Assembly (NCBI GenBank): GCA_018241765.1
Contig: JAFEDD010000004.1
Coordinates: 41,031-105,030 of the forward strand
Direction: 5' to 3'
DNA: 64,000 nt
Origin: Pseudomonadota bacterium
GTDB lineage: Bacteria > Pseudomonadota > Gammaproteobacteria > Burkholderiales > Casimicrobiaceae
Position 1 is the stretch's first letter, and each line of letters begins with the position of its first letter. The position numbers were made by a program, and so were the translations under genes. A model generated the notes under the pieces. That model did no database searches. It was not told the DNA's origin and saw nothing but the letters and a program-made list of their open reading frames with translations. Positions 18,691 to 29,087 of the stretch are shown piece by piece.

Positions 18691-18967
18691 CAACTTTCGC
18701 ACGAAAGGCGCACCCATAAAGGGCTTGGCGCTCAATTTTGCCGGAAGTCGACTTTCGCCATAATCTAGTGCAGTGTTTCGCTCTTCTTGGCACAAAAATG
18801 CGCGTCTTTTGGCACGACTCTTCGTTGCAAATGCTCGCAATAGCTTGCTATTGCTGCGCTTTGCGCCTCGATTCGACCCAAAATCCATCGCATTTTTTTG
18901 TGCCAATCTACGCGAAACACTGCACTAGCGCCAAGCCCGTTATGGACGTCATTTGCTGAAAAAGTTG
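18691..18967 (+). repeat. Palindromic repeat P1, interrupted by a MITE-like element
   Basis: First of five copies of a long imperfect inverted repeat. Left arm 18691-18728 ends in GGGCTTGG and the right arm begins CCAAGCCCGT at 18931 and ends in AAAAAGTTG at 18967. Between the arms is the conserved core GTCGACTTT (about 18747-18755). A 164 bp element at 18765-18928 splits the copy; removing it leaves about 115 bp, the normal size. It lies in the 324 bp between convergent tauC and the UbiA gene, where no protein gene is seen. Confidence 0.85.
18765..18928 (+). mobile_element. MITE-like element A (164 bp, CTAGTGCAGTGTTTCG ends)
   Basis: Perfect 16-base terminal inverted repeats CTAGTGCAGTGTTTCG, continuing imperfectly (TTGGCACAAAAATGCG on the left has its complement on the right) to about 43 bases. 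A perfect internal hairpin GCAATAGC-TT-GCTATTGC lies at 18837-18854. No coding capacity. Ends at CTAG fit insertion into TA within CTAG, the preference reported for IS630-family transposases, so it is probably a non-autonomous IS630-type element; the transposase family is inference. Confidence 0.75.
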
Positions 18968-18989
18968 TTATTGAAATGACGGCGAAATG

Positions 18990-20420
18990 TCAGACCGCCA
19001 GCGCGACGCAGACGGCTACGGCCAGCGCGCATCCCCACGACACGGCATCGGTCGTCGCGAACAGCACCGGGTCGTCGTCCATCGTCCCCACCATCGCGCG
19101 CTGCCACATGCGGGCGAGCCAGAACAGCACGACGCCGACGGCGCCCCACAGCCAAAGCGGCTGCGCGTAGAGCGTGCTGACCTGGTCGCTCGCAGCATAG
19201 AGCGCGAGCACGAGGCTCGCCGCGATGGCCGAACCGAGCCCGAAGCCCTGCACGAAGGCGCTGTCGCGACCGCGATAGCCACGAGCGGGCAGCACCTCGT
19301 CGGCGCCGAGACGTCCGAGATCGGCGGCGCGCTTCAGGAGCGCGAGACTCAGGAAGGCAAACACCGAGAACGCGGCGAGCCAGGCCGACAGCGCCACACC
19401 CACCGCCAGCGCGCCCGCCGCGATGCGCAGCGTGTAGAGCACGGCGAGGCAGAACACGTCGTACACCGGGTAGCGCTTCAGCACGCCCGTGTAGAACGCA
19501 TTGATCAGCACATAGACGCCGAGCGCCAGCGACACCCAGACGCCGGCCGACCATGCGAGCACCGCGCCCACCGCGAGCAACACCAGCGCGAATGCCGCCG
19601 CCCGCGCCAACGGCAACTCACCCGCCGCAAGCGGTCGTGCGCGCTTGCTCGGGTGGCGCCGGTCAGCACCGAGGTCGAAGAGATCATTGACGATGTAGAT
19701 CGCCGAGCACACCGCACAGAACGCCGCGAAGGTCAGCGTCGCCGCCTGCCACGCCGTGGGCGAATTCCACTCGTGCGCCGCCGCCGGCGCCACGAAGACC
19801 AGCACGTTCTTCACCCAATGACGCACGCGGATCAGTCGCAGCCAGGCGGACACGCCACCCTCGCGCGGCGCCGCCGCCAGCCGCTCGCCCCCCGCCGGCA
19901 GGCAGCGGCCGACGCTGTATCGCTGCGCCGCATGCGGCCACACGGCGAGATCGGCGCGCGAGTCACCAATGTAATCGAACCCCTGCTCGCCGAAGGCCGC
20001 GACGAGTGCCGCCGCCTTCGCGCCCGCCTTCAGGTTGTGCGTCGCCGTCGAAGCGAAGACGCGGTCGAAGAGCCCGAGCGCCGCGGCGCACGCCTCGGCA
20101 ACACGAGCGTCGGCGGCGGTGGCGAGCACGGTCGGGCGGCCTTCGGCGCGCGCCGTGCGCAGCGCCGCGACGACCACCTCGTTCCACGGCAACGTCGCAA
20201 TGTCGGGCAGCGCGCGTGCCGCCAGTCGCGCCTTCAGCACGCTGCGCCCCTGCACGAGCCACCACGGCAGCACCAACGGCAACCACCACGCGTGCCGCCA
20301 CGCGACGAACAACGTCTCCCAAAGGGTGTCGGTGCGACACAGCGTGCCGTCGAGATCGACGACGAGTGCCCGTCGCGTCACGTCGGGCGCGGCGACGGCC
20401 GTCACCACCACGCAGCCCAT
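18990..20420 (-). CDS. HAD phosphatase-UbiA prenyltransferase fusion protein
   Basis: 476 residues, two domains. The N-terminal HAD-type domain (about 15-180) has VVDLDGTLCRTDTLWE and a distal GDSRADLAVWPHA. The C-terminal UbiA-type prenyltransferase (about 190-476) has around eight membrane helices, RHWVKNVLVFVAP and the aspartate-rich motif NDLFDLGADRRHPSKRARP, with a second region ending in LLKRAADL. The prenyltransferase half resembles the branch that includes decaprenyl-phosphate phosphoribosyltransferase, so a polyprenyl-phosphate sugar transfer followed by dephosphorylation is possible; a quinone or heme role is less likely because of the fusion. The substrate is not known from the sequence. 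Confidence 0.85.
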   Translation of the reverse strand: MGCVVVTAVAAPDVTRRALVVDLDGTLCRTDTLWETLFVAWRHAWWLPLVLPWWLVQGRSVLKARLAARALPDIATLPWNEVVVAALRTARAEGRPTVLATAADARVAEACAAALGLFDRVFASTATHNLKAGAKAAALVAAFGEQGFDYIGDSRADLAVWPHAAQRYSVGRCLPAGGERLAAAPREGGVSAWLRLIRVRHWVKNVLVFVAPAAAHEWNSPTAWQAATLTFAAFCAVCSAIYIVNDLFDLGADRRHPSKRARPLAAGELPLARAAAFALVLLAVGAVLAWSAGVWVSLALGVYVLINAFYTGVLKRYPVYDVFCLAVLYTLRIAAGALAVGVALSAWLAAFSVFAFLSLALLKRAADLGRLGADEVLPARGYRGRDSAFVQGFGLGSAIAASLVLALYAASDQVSTLYAQPLWLWGAVGVVLFWLARMWQRAMVGTMDDDPVLFATTDAVSWGCALAVAVCVALAV

Positions 20421-20459
20421 CGGACGCGGTCGGCCGCGCGCAAGACGCTCATGGCAAAC

Positions 20460-22082
20460 TCAGTCGTTGACGCGCACCGTGACCGCACGATCCTTGCCGT
20501 CGCGCTTGGCGCGGGCCATCGCGGCGTCGAGCCGCTTGCGCAAATACGGCAGCGCGCCAAGCGACTGGCTGTGCGTGCACACCGCACCGACGCTGACCCT
20601 CACCGCAATCGGCTCACCATCATGCACGATCGGCGCCGCGCGCACCTTGTCGAGGACACGCGCCGCGATGGTCACCGCCACACGCGGCCCGACATCTGGA
20701 CACAGCACGAGAAACTCGTCGTCGCCGACACGCCCGACCAGATCATTGACGCGCAACGCCTGACGCAGGCGCTCAGTCACGCCGACCAGCACCGCGTCGC
20801 CGGCGACGTGGCCATGCCTTTCGTTGATCGCAGCGAAGTCGTCGACGTCGATCAAGAGCAGTGTGGTCGGTTGCTGCGCGCCGCCGGCGACCTTGGCGAT
20901 GGCCGCCGTCAGCGCCGCCTGATGAAGGGCGCCAGTCAGCGGATCGCGCGCATTCTGGCGTGCCGCCCGCTGCACCTCGGCCTCGGTTTCGATCAGCCGC
21001 AGCGTCAGTTCGTTGGCGGCGGCCGCCGCGCGCTGCACGCGATGCTCGGAATGGGTTGGCGCCTCGATGAATTGCACGCTGGTGCGGCGCGCGGCACGTT
21101 CGGCCCGGCGGGCATCCGCGCGCGCCGCGAGCAACGCCGTCACCGCAGCGAGCGCACGCTCGGGCGATTCGGCCGCCCGCTCGAGCTGCACATGCAACGC
21201 CGCCACCTCTTCGCGCGCCGTCAGCGGCACTTGATCACTCGGCAACAGCGCCGCCTCCTCGAGCCGCGCACGCCCTTCGTCGTGACGCCCGAGCGCAAGC
21301 AGCCAGCGGGCACTGGCGAGCAGCAGCCGCAACAGCGTCGGCACATCATGGCGCGTCCGCAGGACGTCGGCGGCCGCTGCGGCGACGCGCGTCGCCGTGG
21401 CGAGATCGCCGCGCGCCGCCTTGATCTCCGCCGCCGTGACCTGCAACGCAGCCACCAGTTCGCGCGACGTGCCGCCACGCGCCGCCGCCGCGGCTTCCGT
21501 GATCGCCTGCTCGGCCTCGGCAAAACGACCGAGCGCGCAGAGGCTGCGCGCCAAATGGTCGAGCGCCGCCACGCGAATATCGTGTTGCCGCTTGCTGATG
21601 GCGAACACGGGAACGCGTTCGAGCAGCGCCACGGCGTCGGCATGCAGATCGAGGTCGGCATAGAGCGCGCCGAGCAGCACCGAGATCCGCGCCTGTTCAT
21701 CGCCATAGCCGTCGCGCTCCGCGATCGCCAGCGCCTCGCGCAGCGCGCGCACGGCGGCCGCGTCGTTGTGCAGCGATTGGTGGGCATCGGCGACGGCGGC
21801 GAGCAGCGCCACGCGATCGTGTTGACGGCGCTCACGCACGGCCAGTTCGAGCCCGCGGCGCAGAAGCCGCAGCGCATCGAGCGTACGCCCGGCCGCCTGA
21901 CAGCCCTGGGCGCACAGGCGCAACGCCTCGATCATCTCGTCGGCGTTCAAGTCAGCGGCATGCGTGAGCAGCAAGGCTTCGGCGCGTTCCAGAGCGGGCG
22001 CGTTGGGCCAGTGCGCCACCGCGCGCAGCGCGGCCAGCTCGCTTTCGGCAAAACGCCGGGATGGGGACTTCGACTTGCGCAT
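20460..22082 (-). CDS. TPR-GGDEF diguanylate cyclase-like protein with GDDEF signature
   Basis: 540 residues, no signal peptide or membrane segment. Residues about 15-330 are alanine/leucine-rich helical repeats of the TPR kind; a coiled linker (about 350-378) joins a GGDEF domain (380-540). The domain has RDPLTGALHQAAL, DVDDFAAINERHGHVAGDAVL and the active loop RVGDDEF, where the second glycine of GGDEF is aspartate. An RxxD inhibitory site (RVND, 444-447) lies five residues before the signature, as in feedback-inhibited cyclases. Activity with GDDEF is uncertain. The TPR part probably senses a protein partner. Confidence 0.87.
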   Translation of the reverse strand: MRKSKSPSRRFAESELAALRAVAHWPNAPALERAEALLLTHAADLNADEMIEALRLCAQGCQAAGRTLDALRLLRRGLELAVRERRQHDRVALLAAVADAHQSLHNDAAAVRALREALAIAERDGYGDEQARISVLLGALYADLDLHADAVALLERVPVFAISKRQHDIRVAALDHLARSLCALGRFAEAEQAITEAAAAARGGTSRELVAALQVTAAEIKAARGDLATATRVAAAAADVLRTRHDVPTLLRLLLASARWLLALGRHDEGRARLEEAALLPSDQVPLTAREEVAALHVQLERAAESPERALAAVTALLAARADARRAERAARRTSVQFIEAPTHSEHRVQRAAAAANELTLRLIETEAEVQRAARQNARDPLTGALHQAALTAAIAKVAGGAQQPTTLLLIDVDDFAAINERHGHVAGDAVLVGVTERLRQALRVNDLVGRVGDDEFLVLCPDVGPRVAVTIAARVLDKVRAAPIVHDGEPIAVRVSVGAVCTHSQSLGALPYLRKRLDAAMARAKRDGKDRAVTVRVND

Positions 22083-22162
22083 GGCGCGCAGTGTACGGTG
22101 TCGGCTCGCCGCGCGGCGGCGTCAGCCCCTCGCCGGCGAAACGCCCGGTCGCCGCCCCGGAC

Positions 22163-24061
22163 TCAGTCGCGGCGCGGCGCAGGCAAGCGCACGAGCTTCA
22201 GGTACCCCCCGGGCGCGGTGAAGACCTGGACCGTGCCGTCGGGCGTCGCACCAACGTAGCGCGCGCGCCCGAACAACGCCGCGCTGTAGCGCACCGCACC
22301 GCTGGCCGGGTCGAACCAGTGGAGATAGCTGCGCGTGGCGACGAGACTCCAGAGCCCGCGCAAGGCGCCGAGCAGCCCCGCCTCGTCCGGCTGTTCGCGG
22401 GCGACGACGAGCGTGCCCGCGGTGCCGCGCCCACCGCTGGCCGGCGCAAACTCGCCCAGGCGCAACTCGGGATGTGCCTTGCGCAACGCGTCGGCCACCG
22501 CGAAATCGACTTCGCCGGCGCCCGCCGTCGGCGGAGCCAGCGGTGGCCAGTGCGCCAGACCGACCCCCGCCGCCGGCACCTCGAGCACGCTCTGCGTGGA
22601 GCGCGCCACGAGCACCCGCAGCCGCTCGCCATCGGCGTCGAGTTCGAGATGCTGATCGTTGCGCCCGAGCACGAGGATCGCGCCGTCGTCCTCGGTCTTG
22701 CCGAATCCGCGCAGATCGATGAACGCACCGCGCCCGATATCGAGCACCCGCAGCTTCCACGGCCCGTTGGCGTCTCCGCCGAGCAGCGCCTTGACGGCAT
22801 GCCACGGCAACGCCGGATCGTCGCGGTAGAGATCGAGGGCGAAGCGCATGTCGCCCGTGTAGCGCGGCTCCTCGACACAGCACAAGGTGCGGGCCGCGCC
22901 GTCGCGTTCGTGCAGCCACGGCACGCCGGCGTTGAACCAGATGATGAGTGGTCCGATCGCGCACATGGCCAGCCCGAACAGCGCAAGCATCCCCCACGCC
23001 TGTCCGGTCGCGGCGAAGGGACGAATCTTGCCACTGCGATTGAAGATGTCGAGCAGCCGCAGCGCGCTCAGCGGCCCGAGGCTGGCGGCCGGATTGGCCA
23101 GCAGGAACGAAAGCGGCAACCACACCGTCAGCAGCGCGCCCAGCACCGTCCACGCGATCCAATGTTCGCCGAACAGGCGCACCGGCAGGTAGCGTCGTGC
23201 CTCACCGACGGGCTCGGCAGCGAATGCCCCATCGCGCGCGGTACCCGTCGTTGCCTCGGCAACACGTGCCGAGTCGATCGAAGGGGGTGGCGGCGGCGAC
23301 GCGGTGGCGGCGGACGGCGGCACGGAGGCCACGCCGGGCGAGGGCTCCGAAGACGCCGCGGAGGCCGTTGGTGGCGGCGCAACCGGGGGCAGCGACGACG
23401 GCGCCACCCGCAGCGATGGCGCCGCAGGTGCCGCCGGCGAGGCTGGCGAGGGGGTGGCGGCAGCGTCCCCCGCCTGCGCCTTGGCGTCGGCGGCGAGCAT
23501 CTGCGTACAGGCGGCGCCGCCCTGCCAGGCGCATGCCTCGGTCGCCGGCGCCCGCGCGGGGTCGTACGGTGCGGGTGCCGGCGCGGCCGGAGGCGGCGGC
23601 GGGGTGCGCGGCGCGGACGCGACGACGGCCACGGCGGCGCTGAACCGGCACTCGCGCAAGACGCGCTCGCCGGTGACCGAGAGCTGGCGCATCGAACCGC
23701 TCAACGTCGCGCCATCCACGCGCAGCGTACCGACCGTACGCCACTGGCCCTGACGCGCGGAACCGGCGGCCCACGCACCGAGCGCATCGACCGCCACCGC
23801 ACCGCGCGACCAGGTCGCGCTGGCGCTCTCGCTGAACTCGTGGTTGCCGCGTTGCCAGCGCAACGTATCGCCGCGGGCGTCGAGCTGCACCGGCGACGTC
23901 CAGCCGGCGCGCGTTGGCGGCTCGAGCGCGGCGCCACACTGCAGTTGCCCCTCGTAGCGGCCGTCCGCCAACGGCCCCGCCAGCGCCTGCCCCGCCAGCG
24001 CAGCCACGACCAGAAGCCACGTTCCGCAGCCAAGCGCAAGGGGACGACGACGTTGCAGCAT
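22163..24061 (-). CDS. Unrecognised membrane protein with long Pro/Ala linker
   Basis: 632 residues; I do not recognise the family. Signal peptide 1-28 (ends GQALAGP), then a beta-rich exported domain (about 29-145) with Cys42 and Cys137, then a Pro/Ala/Ser linker (about 150-285). Two predicted membrane helices follow (WIAWTVLGALLTVWLPLSFL and WGMLALFGLAMCAIGPLIIW), and a C-terminal soluble domain (about 390-632) with repeated beta strands such as LLGGDANGPWKLRVLDIGRG. The codon use matches the neighbours. It is a single gene between the GGDEF protein and catalase; neither neighbour suggests its job. Confidence 0.7.
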   Translation of the reverse strand: MLQRRRPLALGCGTWLLVVAALAGQALAGPLADGRYEGQLQCGAALEPPTRAGWTSPVQLDARGDTLRWQRGNHEFSESASATWSRGAVAVDALGAWAAGSARQGQWRTVGTLRVDGATLSGSMRQLSVTGERVLRECRFSAAVAVVASAPRTPPPPPAAPAPAPYDPARAPATEACAWQGGAACTQMLAADAKAQAGDAAATPSPASPAAPAAPSLRVAPSSLPPVAPPPTASAASSEPSPGVASVPPSAATASPPPPPSIDSARVAEATTGTARDGAFAAEPVGEARRYLPVRLFGEHWIAWTVLGALLTVWLPLSFLLANPAASLGPLSALRLLDIFNRSGKIRPFAATGQAWGMLALFGLAMCAIGPLIIWFNAGVPWLHERDGAARTLCCVEEPRYTGDMRFALDLYRDDPALPWHAVKALLGGDANGPWKLRVLDIGRGAFIDLRGFGKTEDDGAILVLGRNDQHLELDADGERLRVLVARSTQSVLEVPAAGVGLAHWPPLAPPTAGAGEVDFAVADALRKAHPELRLGEFAPASGGRGTAGTLVVAREQPDEAGLLGALRGLWSLVATRSYLHWFDPASGAVRYSAALFGRARYVGATPDGTVQVFTAPGGYLKLVRLPAPRRD

Positions 24062-24132
24062 GGAGACTCACGCGCACAAAGCGCGCGAGTTTAGCGGGTC
24101 GGCCGGCAACCGTTCGCCGGCGCGCGCAGCGC

Positions 24133-25662
24133 CTACACCGGCAGCGCCACCAGCGGGTTGCCGTGCATCGGGTCGTCGCGCTTCGACGCCAGTGCGGTGG
24201 CCAGATCCAACGCCAACGCCTGGGCCACGCCCGCGCCATACGCCGGGTCGGCCGCGTGGCAGTTGCGGATGTGGCGAAACTTCACGAACTGCGGCGCGTC
24301 ACCCATCGCGCGGGCGGTGTTGCCGAACAGCGCCTGCCGTTGCGCCTCGCTCATCAAGGCGAAGAGTTTCCTCGGCTGCTCGAAGTAGTTGCCGTCGTCC
24401 TCGTGAAAGCTCCAGTGCCGGGCGGTGCCGGAGAGCCGCAGCGGCGGCTCGGCGAACTGAGGCTGCGCCTGCCACTGACCGAAGCTGTTGGGCTCGTAGT
24501 GCGGCGCGCTGCCGTAGTTGCCATCCACCCGACCCATGCCGTCGCGGTGGTTGCTGTGTACCGGGCAGCGCGCGGCATTCACCGGTATCTGCTGGTGATT
24601 GGTGCCCAGACGGTAGCGCTGGGCGTCGGCGTAGTTGATGAGGCGAGCCTGCAACATGCGGTCGGGACTGACGCCGATGCCGGGCACCAGATTGCTCGGC
24701 GCAAAGGCGCTCTGCTCGACGTCGGCAAAGAAGTTCTCCGGGTTCCGGTTGAGCTCGAACTCACCCACTTCGATCAGCGGGTAGTCGGCGTGCGGCCAGA
24801 CCTTGGTCAGGTCGAAGGGGTGATACGGCACCTTTTCGGCGTCGAGTTCGGGCATGACCTGCACGTACATCGTCCATTTCGGGAAGTCGCCGCGCGCAAT
24901 GGCGTCGTAGAGGTCGCGCTGGTGGCTTTCGCGGTCGCGCCCGATCAACGCTTCGGCCTCGGCGTCGCTCAGGTTCTTGATGCCTTGCTGCGTCTTGAAG
25001 TGGAACTTGACCCAGAAGCGTTCGCCGTCCTTGTTCCAGAAGCTGTAGGTGTGCGAACCGAAACCGTGCATGTGGCGATAACTCGCCGGAATGCCGCGCT
25101 CGCTCATCACGATGGTGATCTGGTGCAGCGCTTCGGGCAGCAGCGTCCAGTAGTCCCAGTTGTGCGTGGCGCTCCTCAGGTTGGTGCGCGGGTCACGCTT
25201 GACGGCCTTGTTCAGGTCGGGGAACTGGCGCGGGTCGCGGATGAAGAACACGGGCGTGTTGTTGCCCACCATGTCCCAGTTGCCCTCCTCGGTATAGAAC
25301 TTGAGGGCAAAGCCGCGGATGTCGCGCTCGGCGTCGGCCGCGCCCCGCTCGCCGGCAACGGTGGTGAAGCGGGCGAACAATTCGGTCTTCTTGCCGATCT
25401 GGTTGAAGATGGCGGCGCGGGTGTAGCGTGTGATGTCGTGCGTCACGGTGAAGGTGCCGAACGCGCCGGAGCCCTTGGCGTGCATGCGTCGCTCGGGGAT
25501 GACTTCGCGCACGAAGTTGGCGAGCTTTTCATTGAGCCAAACGTCCTGCGCCAGCAGCGGGCCGCGTGGGCCGGCCGTGAGGCTGTCGCGGTTGCTCGGC
25601 ACCGGAGCGCCGAAGTCGGTGGTCAGGTGGGTGACGGGACAAACCTTGGACTCGTTTTTCAT
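24133..25662 (-). CDS. katA: Heme catalase (small-subunit, clade 3 type)
   Basis: 509-residue monofunctional catalase, decomposing hydrogen peroxide. Catalytic His61 in [13 protein letters not shown], Asn in [11 protein letters not shown], proximal heme tyrosine in [14 protein letters not shown]. Length and C-terminus fit the small-subunit class. The Met at 25662 is preferred: AAGGAG is five bases upstream, while the frame's next upstream Met has none. Monocistronic; the upstream region to groEL is AT-rich for this genome and probably carries the stress-regulated promoter. Confidence 0.95.
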   Translation of the reverse strand: MKNESKVCPVTHLTTDFGAPVPSNRDSLTAGPRGPLLAQDVWLNEKLANFVREVIPERRMHAKGSGAFGTFTVTHDITRYTRAAIFNQIGKKTELFARFTTVAGERGAADAERDIRGFALKFYTEEGNWDMVGNNTPVFFIRDPRQFPDLNKAVKRDPRTNLRSATHNWDYWTLLPEALHQITIVMSERGIPASYRHMHGFGSHTYSFWNKDGERFWVKFHFKTQQGIKNLSDAEAEALIGRDRESHQRDLYDAIARGDFPKWTMYVQVMPELDAEKVPYHPFDLTKVWPHADYPLIEVGEFELNRNPENFFADVEQSAFAPSNLVPGIGVSPDRMLQARLINYADAQRYRLGTNHQQIPVNAARCPVHSNHRDGMGRVDGNYGSAPHYEPNSFGQWQAQPQFAEPPLRLSGTARHWSFHEDDGNYFEQPRKLFALMSEAQRQALFGNTARAMGDAPQFVKFRHIRNCHAADPAYGAGVAQALALDLATALASKRDDPMHGNPLVALPV

Positions 25663-25816
25663 GGGATCTCCTTGCAATCGCGGTGAGCAGGCGTCCGCCG
25701 AATGGGGACAGGGCGACTCTAAGGTAGTCCAAGTTATTTGTAAAACGATTTAATTTATTTAGATTGATCGATTTTTGCGATCGATCCATCCAGCGATCGC
25801 GCATGACGAACGAAAC
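25663..25816 (-). promoter_or_regulatory. katA upstream region, AT-rich
   Basis: Between catalase and the groESL terminator. Bases about 25728-25790 are markedly AT-rich for this genome and include an inverted pair of ATCGAT sites (about 25769-25793). A promoter for katA is expected here; I could not identify a convincing OxyR site or a unique -35/-10 pair by eye. Confidence 0.35.
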
Positions 25817-25841
25817 AAAAAGGCACCCGAAGGTGCCTTTT
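25817..25841 (-). terminator. Intrinsic terminator of the groESL operon
   Basis: AAAGGCACC and GGTGCCTTT form a perfect stem around CGAA. Read on the minus strand it ends in five Ts, placing it 3' of groEL; it is nearly symmetric and may also stop transcription entering from the katA side. Confidence 0.75.
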
Positions 25842-25887
25842 GCCGGTTTGGGCGCTCGCGGCCAACACCGTTCAGACGGGACGCGAT

Positions 25888-25960
25888 GCAGGGCGCCTTT
25901 CGGCGACGCGTACTTGAGGTACGCGAGCCGGAATGCAACGCCGCAGCGCGCCCGAAGGAA
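25888..25960 (-). repeat. Hairpin repeat R1 immediately after groEL
   Basis: About 73 bp, strongly self-complementary, centred on CGTACCTCAAGTACG-like sequence (read on the minus strand). Its counterpart R2 (27681-27756) follows groES with the same layout: TTCGGGCGC, CGTTGC, the GTAC palindrome, CCGAAAG and a terminal TGCATC. It begins a few bases after the groEL stop codon and precedes the operon terminator. Confidence 0.7.
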
Positions 25961-25966
25961 CGGTTT

Positions 25967-27622
<1,656 letters not shown>

Positions 27623-27680
27623 TTACTCCAAACTTGAAAATCTGTTGTTTGCGCCGCATCCTTTACCGAGTAAGTTCGGG

Positions 27681-27756
27681 ATGCAGTGCGAGGCGCTTTC
27701 GGCCGACGTGTACTCAAGTACACGAGGGCGGAAGCAACGAAGCAATGCGCCCGAAA
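27681..27756 (-). repeat. Hairpin repeat R2 immediately after groES
   Basis: About 76 bp palindromic element directly following the groES stop, with the perfect central palindrome GTGTACTTGAGTACAC (minus-strand reading) and outer complementary GGGCGC/GCGCC blocks. Homologous to R1 after groEL. Lies inside the groES-groEL transcript. Confidence 0.72.
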
Positions 27757-28053
27757 TTACTTGGTAACGACGGCCATGATGTCTTCTTCGCGCATCACGA
27801 GAAGCTCCTCGCCATCGACCTTGACGGTCTGGCCGGCGTACTTGCCGAACAGAACCTTGTCGCCCACCTTGACGTCCGGCGCGTTTTGCTTGCCGCTGTC
27901 GTCGCGCTTGCCGGGGCCGACGGCGAGCACCTCACCCTGATCGGGCTTCTCGGTGGCGGTGTCCGGAATGACGATGCCAGAGGCGGTTTTGCGCTCTTCT
28001 TCGAGGCGCTTGACGATCACGCGATCGTGCAGGGGGCGAAGTTTCAGTGACAT
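27757..28053 (-). CDS. groS: 10 kDa chaperonin GroES
   Basis: 98 residues, the co-chaperonin lid of GroEL. N-terminus [20 protein letters not shown], mobile loop [20 protein letters not shown] (about 20-39), and the conserved [15 protein letters not shown]. The start at 28053 follows an AAGGAGAA ribosome site. First gene of groESL behind the CIRCE operator. Confidence 0.98.
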   Translation of the reverse strand: MSLKLRPLHDRVIVKRLEEERKTASGIVIPDTATEKPDQGEVLAVGPGKRDDSGKQNAPDVKVGDKVLFGKYAGQTVKVDGEELLVMREEDIMAVVTK

Positions 28054-28187
28054 GACCAGTTCTCCTTGAACAATGCCTGGGTTTGGAAATCGACGGGGCG
28101 AACATTGCATGACCGTCGCGCAACGCTCAGTGCATTCACGAGCGGGCTGCGGCCGTAGCAAGCGCTAACTCGGGAAAAACCGGACTG

Positions 28188-28214
28188 TTAGCACTCGCCC
28201 CTGATGAGTGCTAA
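28188..28214 (-). promoter_or_regulatory. CIRCE operator (HrcA binding site) of groESL
   Basis: Exact CIRCE consensus: TTAGCACTC, nine-base spacer, GAGTGCTAA. Bound by the HrcA repressor at normal temperature. It lies about 135 bp upstream of groES and abuts the -10 element on its upstream side, so it covers the expected transcription start. Confidence 0.95.
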
Positions 28215-28241
28215 TTATAGGCACGCCACCCCTGTTTTCAA
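28214..28241 (-). promoter_or_regulatory. Sigma-70-type promoter of groESL
   Basis: On the minus strand: -35 TTGAAA (28236-28241), 16-base spacer, -10 TATAAT (28214-28219). The start point would fall inside the CIRCE operator at 28188-28214. No sigma-32 type consensus was noticed. Confidence 0.8.
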
Positions 28242-28267
28242 CCCGAATCGCAGCTCTTGCCGCCAAC

Positions 28268-28382
28268 AGCTTTTCGTCAAAATGGCGTCCATGACGGGCT
28301 TGCCGCGATGAATGCCATGAACTCGACTTTCGCGGTATTTGGCCTCCAAGCCCGTCATGGATGCGGCATTACGGGCAAAGCT
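28268..28382 (+). repeat. Palindromic repeat P2
   Basis: 115 bp imperfect inverted repeat: left arm AGCTTTTCGTC...GACGGGCTTG (28268-28302), core ACTCGACTTT (28321-28330), right arm CAAGCCCGTCATGG to AAAGCT (28347-28382). Lies 27 bp upstream of the groESL -35 element and 90 bp before the plus-strand gene at 28473. Apparent open frames through it are spurious. With the CIRCE region it fills the 419 bp between groES and that gene. Confidence 0.85.
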
Positions 28383-28472
28383 ATGGGTATCAACGGGACG
28401 CGCCGTGCCGAGCACGCGCCGTGTTACAAGAGGGTTTCGTCGCCTCCACCACGCGCCGCGCGTGTCCTGTCC

Positions 28473-29087
28473 ATGCCCTTCAAACTGCCGTCCTGGCGCA
28501 TGTCCGACCGCTCGCTGTTCGCGCTCTTGCTGCGCTCGCCGTGGTGGCTGAGCGCACTGATCGCGCTTGCCGTCAGCGTCACCTGCTACCAGTTGTTTCC
28601 GGTTCGTTACGCGGGCGCCGGCGCCGCCTCGGGTCTGCCCTTCGCGGTCATCGCCGTGCTCGCCGCGTGGCGCTCGGCCCGCGCACCGAGCGCCGCCGAA
28701 CGCGACGCCGCCCGCGCGCGGCTCGCCGCGATGTCGAGCCGCGACTTCACGCAGGCACTGACACACACGCTGACGGCGGATGGCTACCTCGTCGCGCCAG
28801 TCCCCGGCGAGGCGGCCGACTGGCGACTGACGCGCGGCTCGCAGCAGGTGCTCTTGAGCCACCGCCGCTGGAAGGCGGCGAGCCACGGCATCGAGCCGCT
28901 ACGCGCGCTGGCCGCGGCGCGCGACGCCGACGCCCACGCGAGCGGCGCCTTCTTCGTCGCCTTGAACCCGCCCAACGACGCCGCCCGCGACTTCGCCGCG
29001 CGGCAGAACATCACGCTCATTTGCGGCGACGATCTGCTGCGCCGCGTGCAACCCGACACGACGACTTCCCGCGACGCGCGGCGCTAA
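28473..29087 (+). CDS. Membrane protein with degenerate Mrr-like restriction endonuclease domain
   Basis: 204 residues. Two membrane helices near the N-terminus (about 18-38 and 44-62), then a cytoplasmic domain starting TQALTHTLTADGYLVAPVPG. The pattern of the Mrr/PD-(D/E)XK restriction-endonuclease fold follows: the aspartate in ADWRLTRGSQQ, then LLSHRRWKA where active members have an LVQCKxW-like strand, so the catalytic Q/E and K positions read S and R here. This makes nuclease activity doubtful. The frame opens at 28257, but everything before 28473 is palindromic repeat P2 and spacer. Its end overlaps the convergent alcohol dehydrogenase gene by 4 bp. Confidence 0.7.
   Translation: MPFKLPSWRMSDRSLFALLLRSPWWLSALIALAVSVTCYQLFPVRYAGAGAASGLPFAVIAVLAAWRSARAPSAAERDAARARLAAMSSRDFTQALTHTLTADGYLVAPVPGEAADWRLTRGSQQVLLSHRRWKAASHGIEPLRALAAARDADAHASGAFFVALNPPNDAARDFAARQNITLICGDDLLRRVQPDTTTSRDARR

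Noticed and set aside
18987-22259. A 1090-residue plus-strand open frame
   Set aside because: It is antisense to the HAD-UbiA and GGDEF genes, Arg/His-rich, without motifs; typical of high-GC shadow frames.
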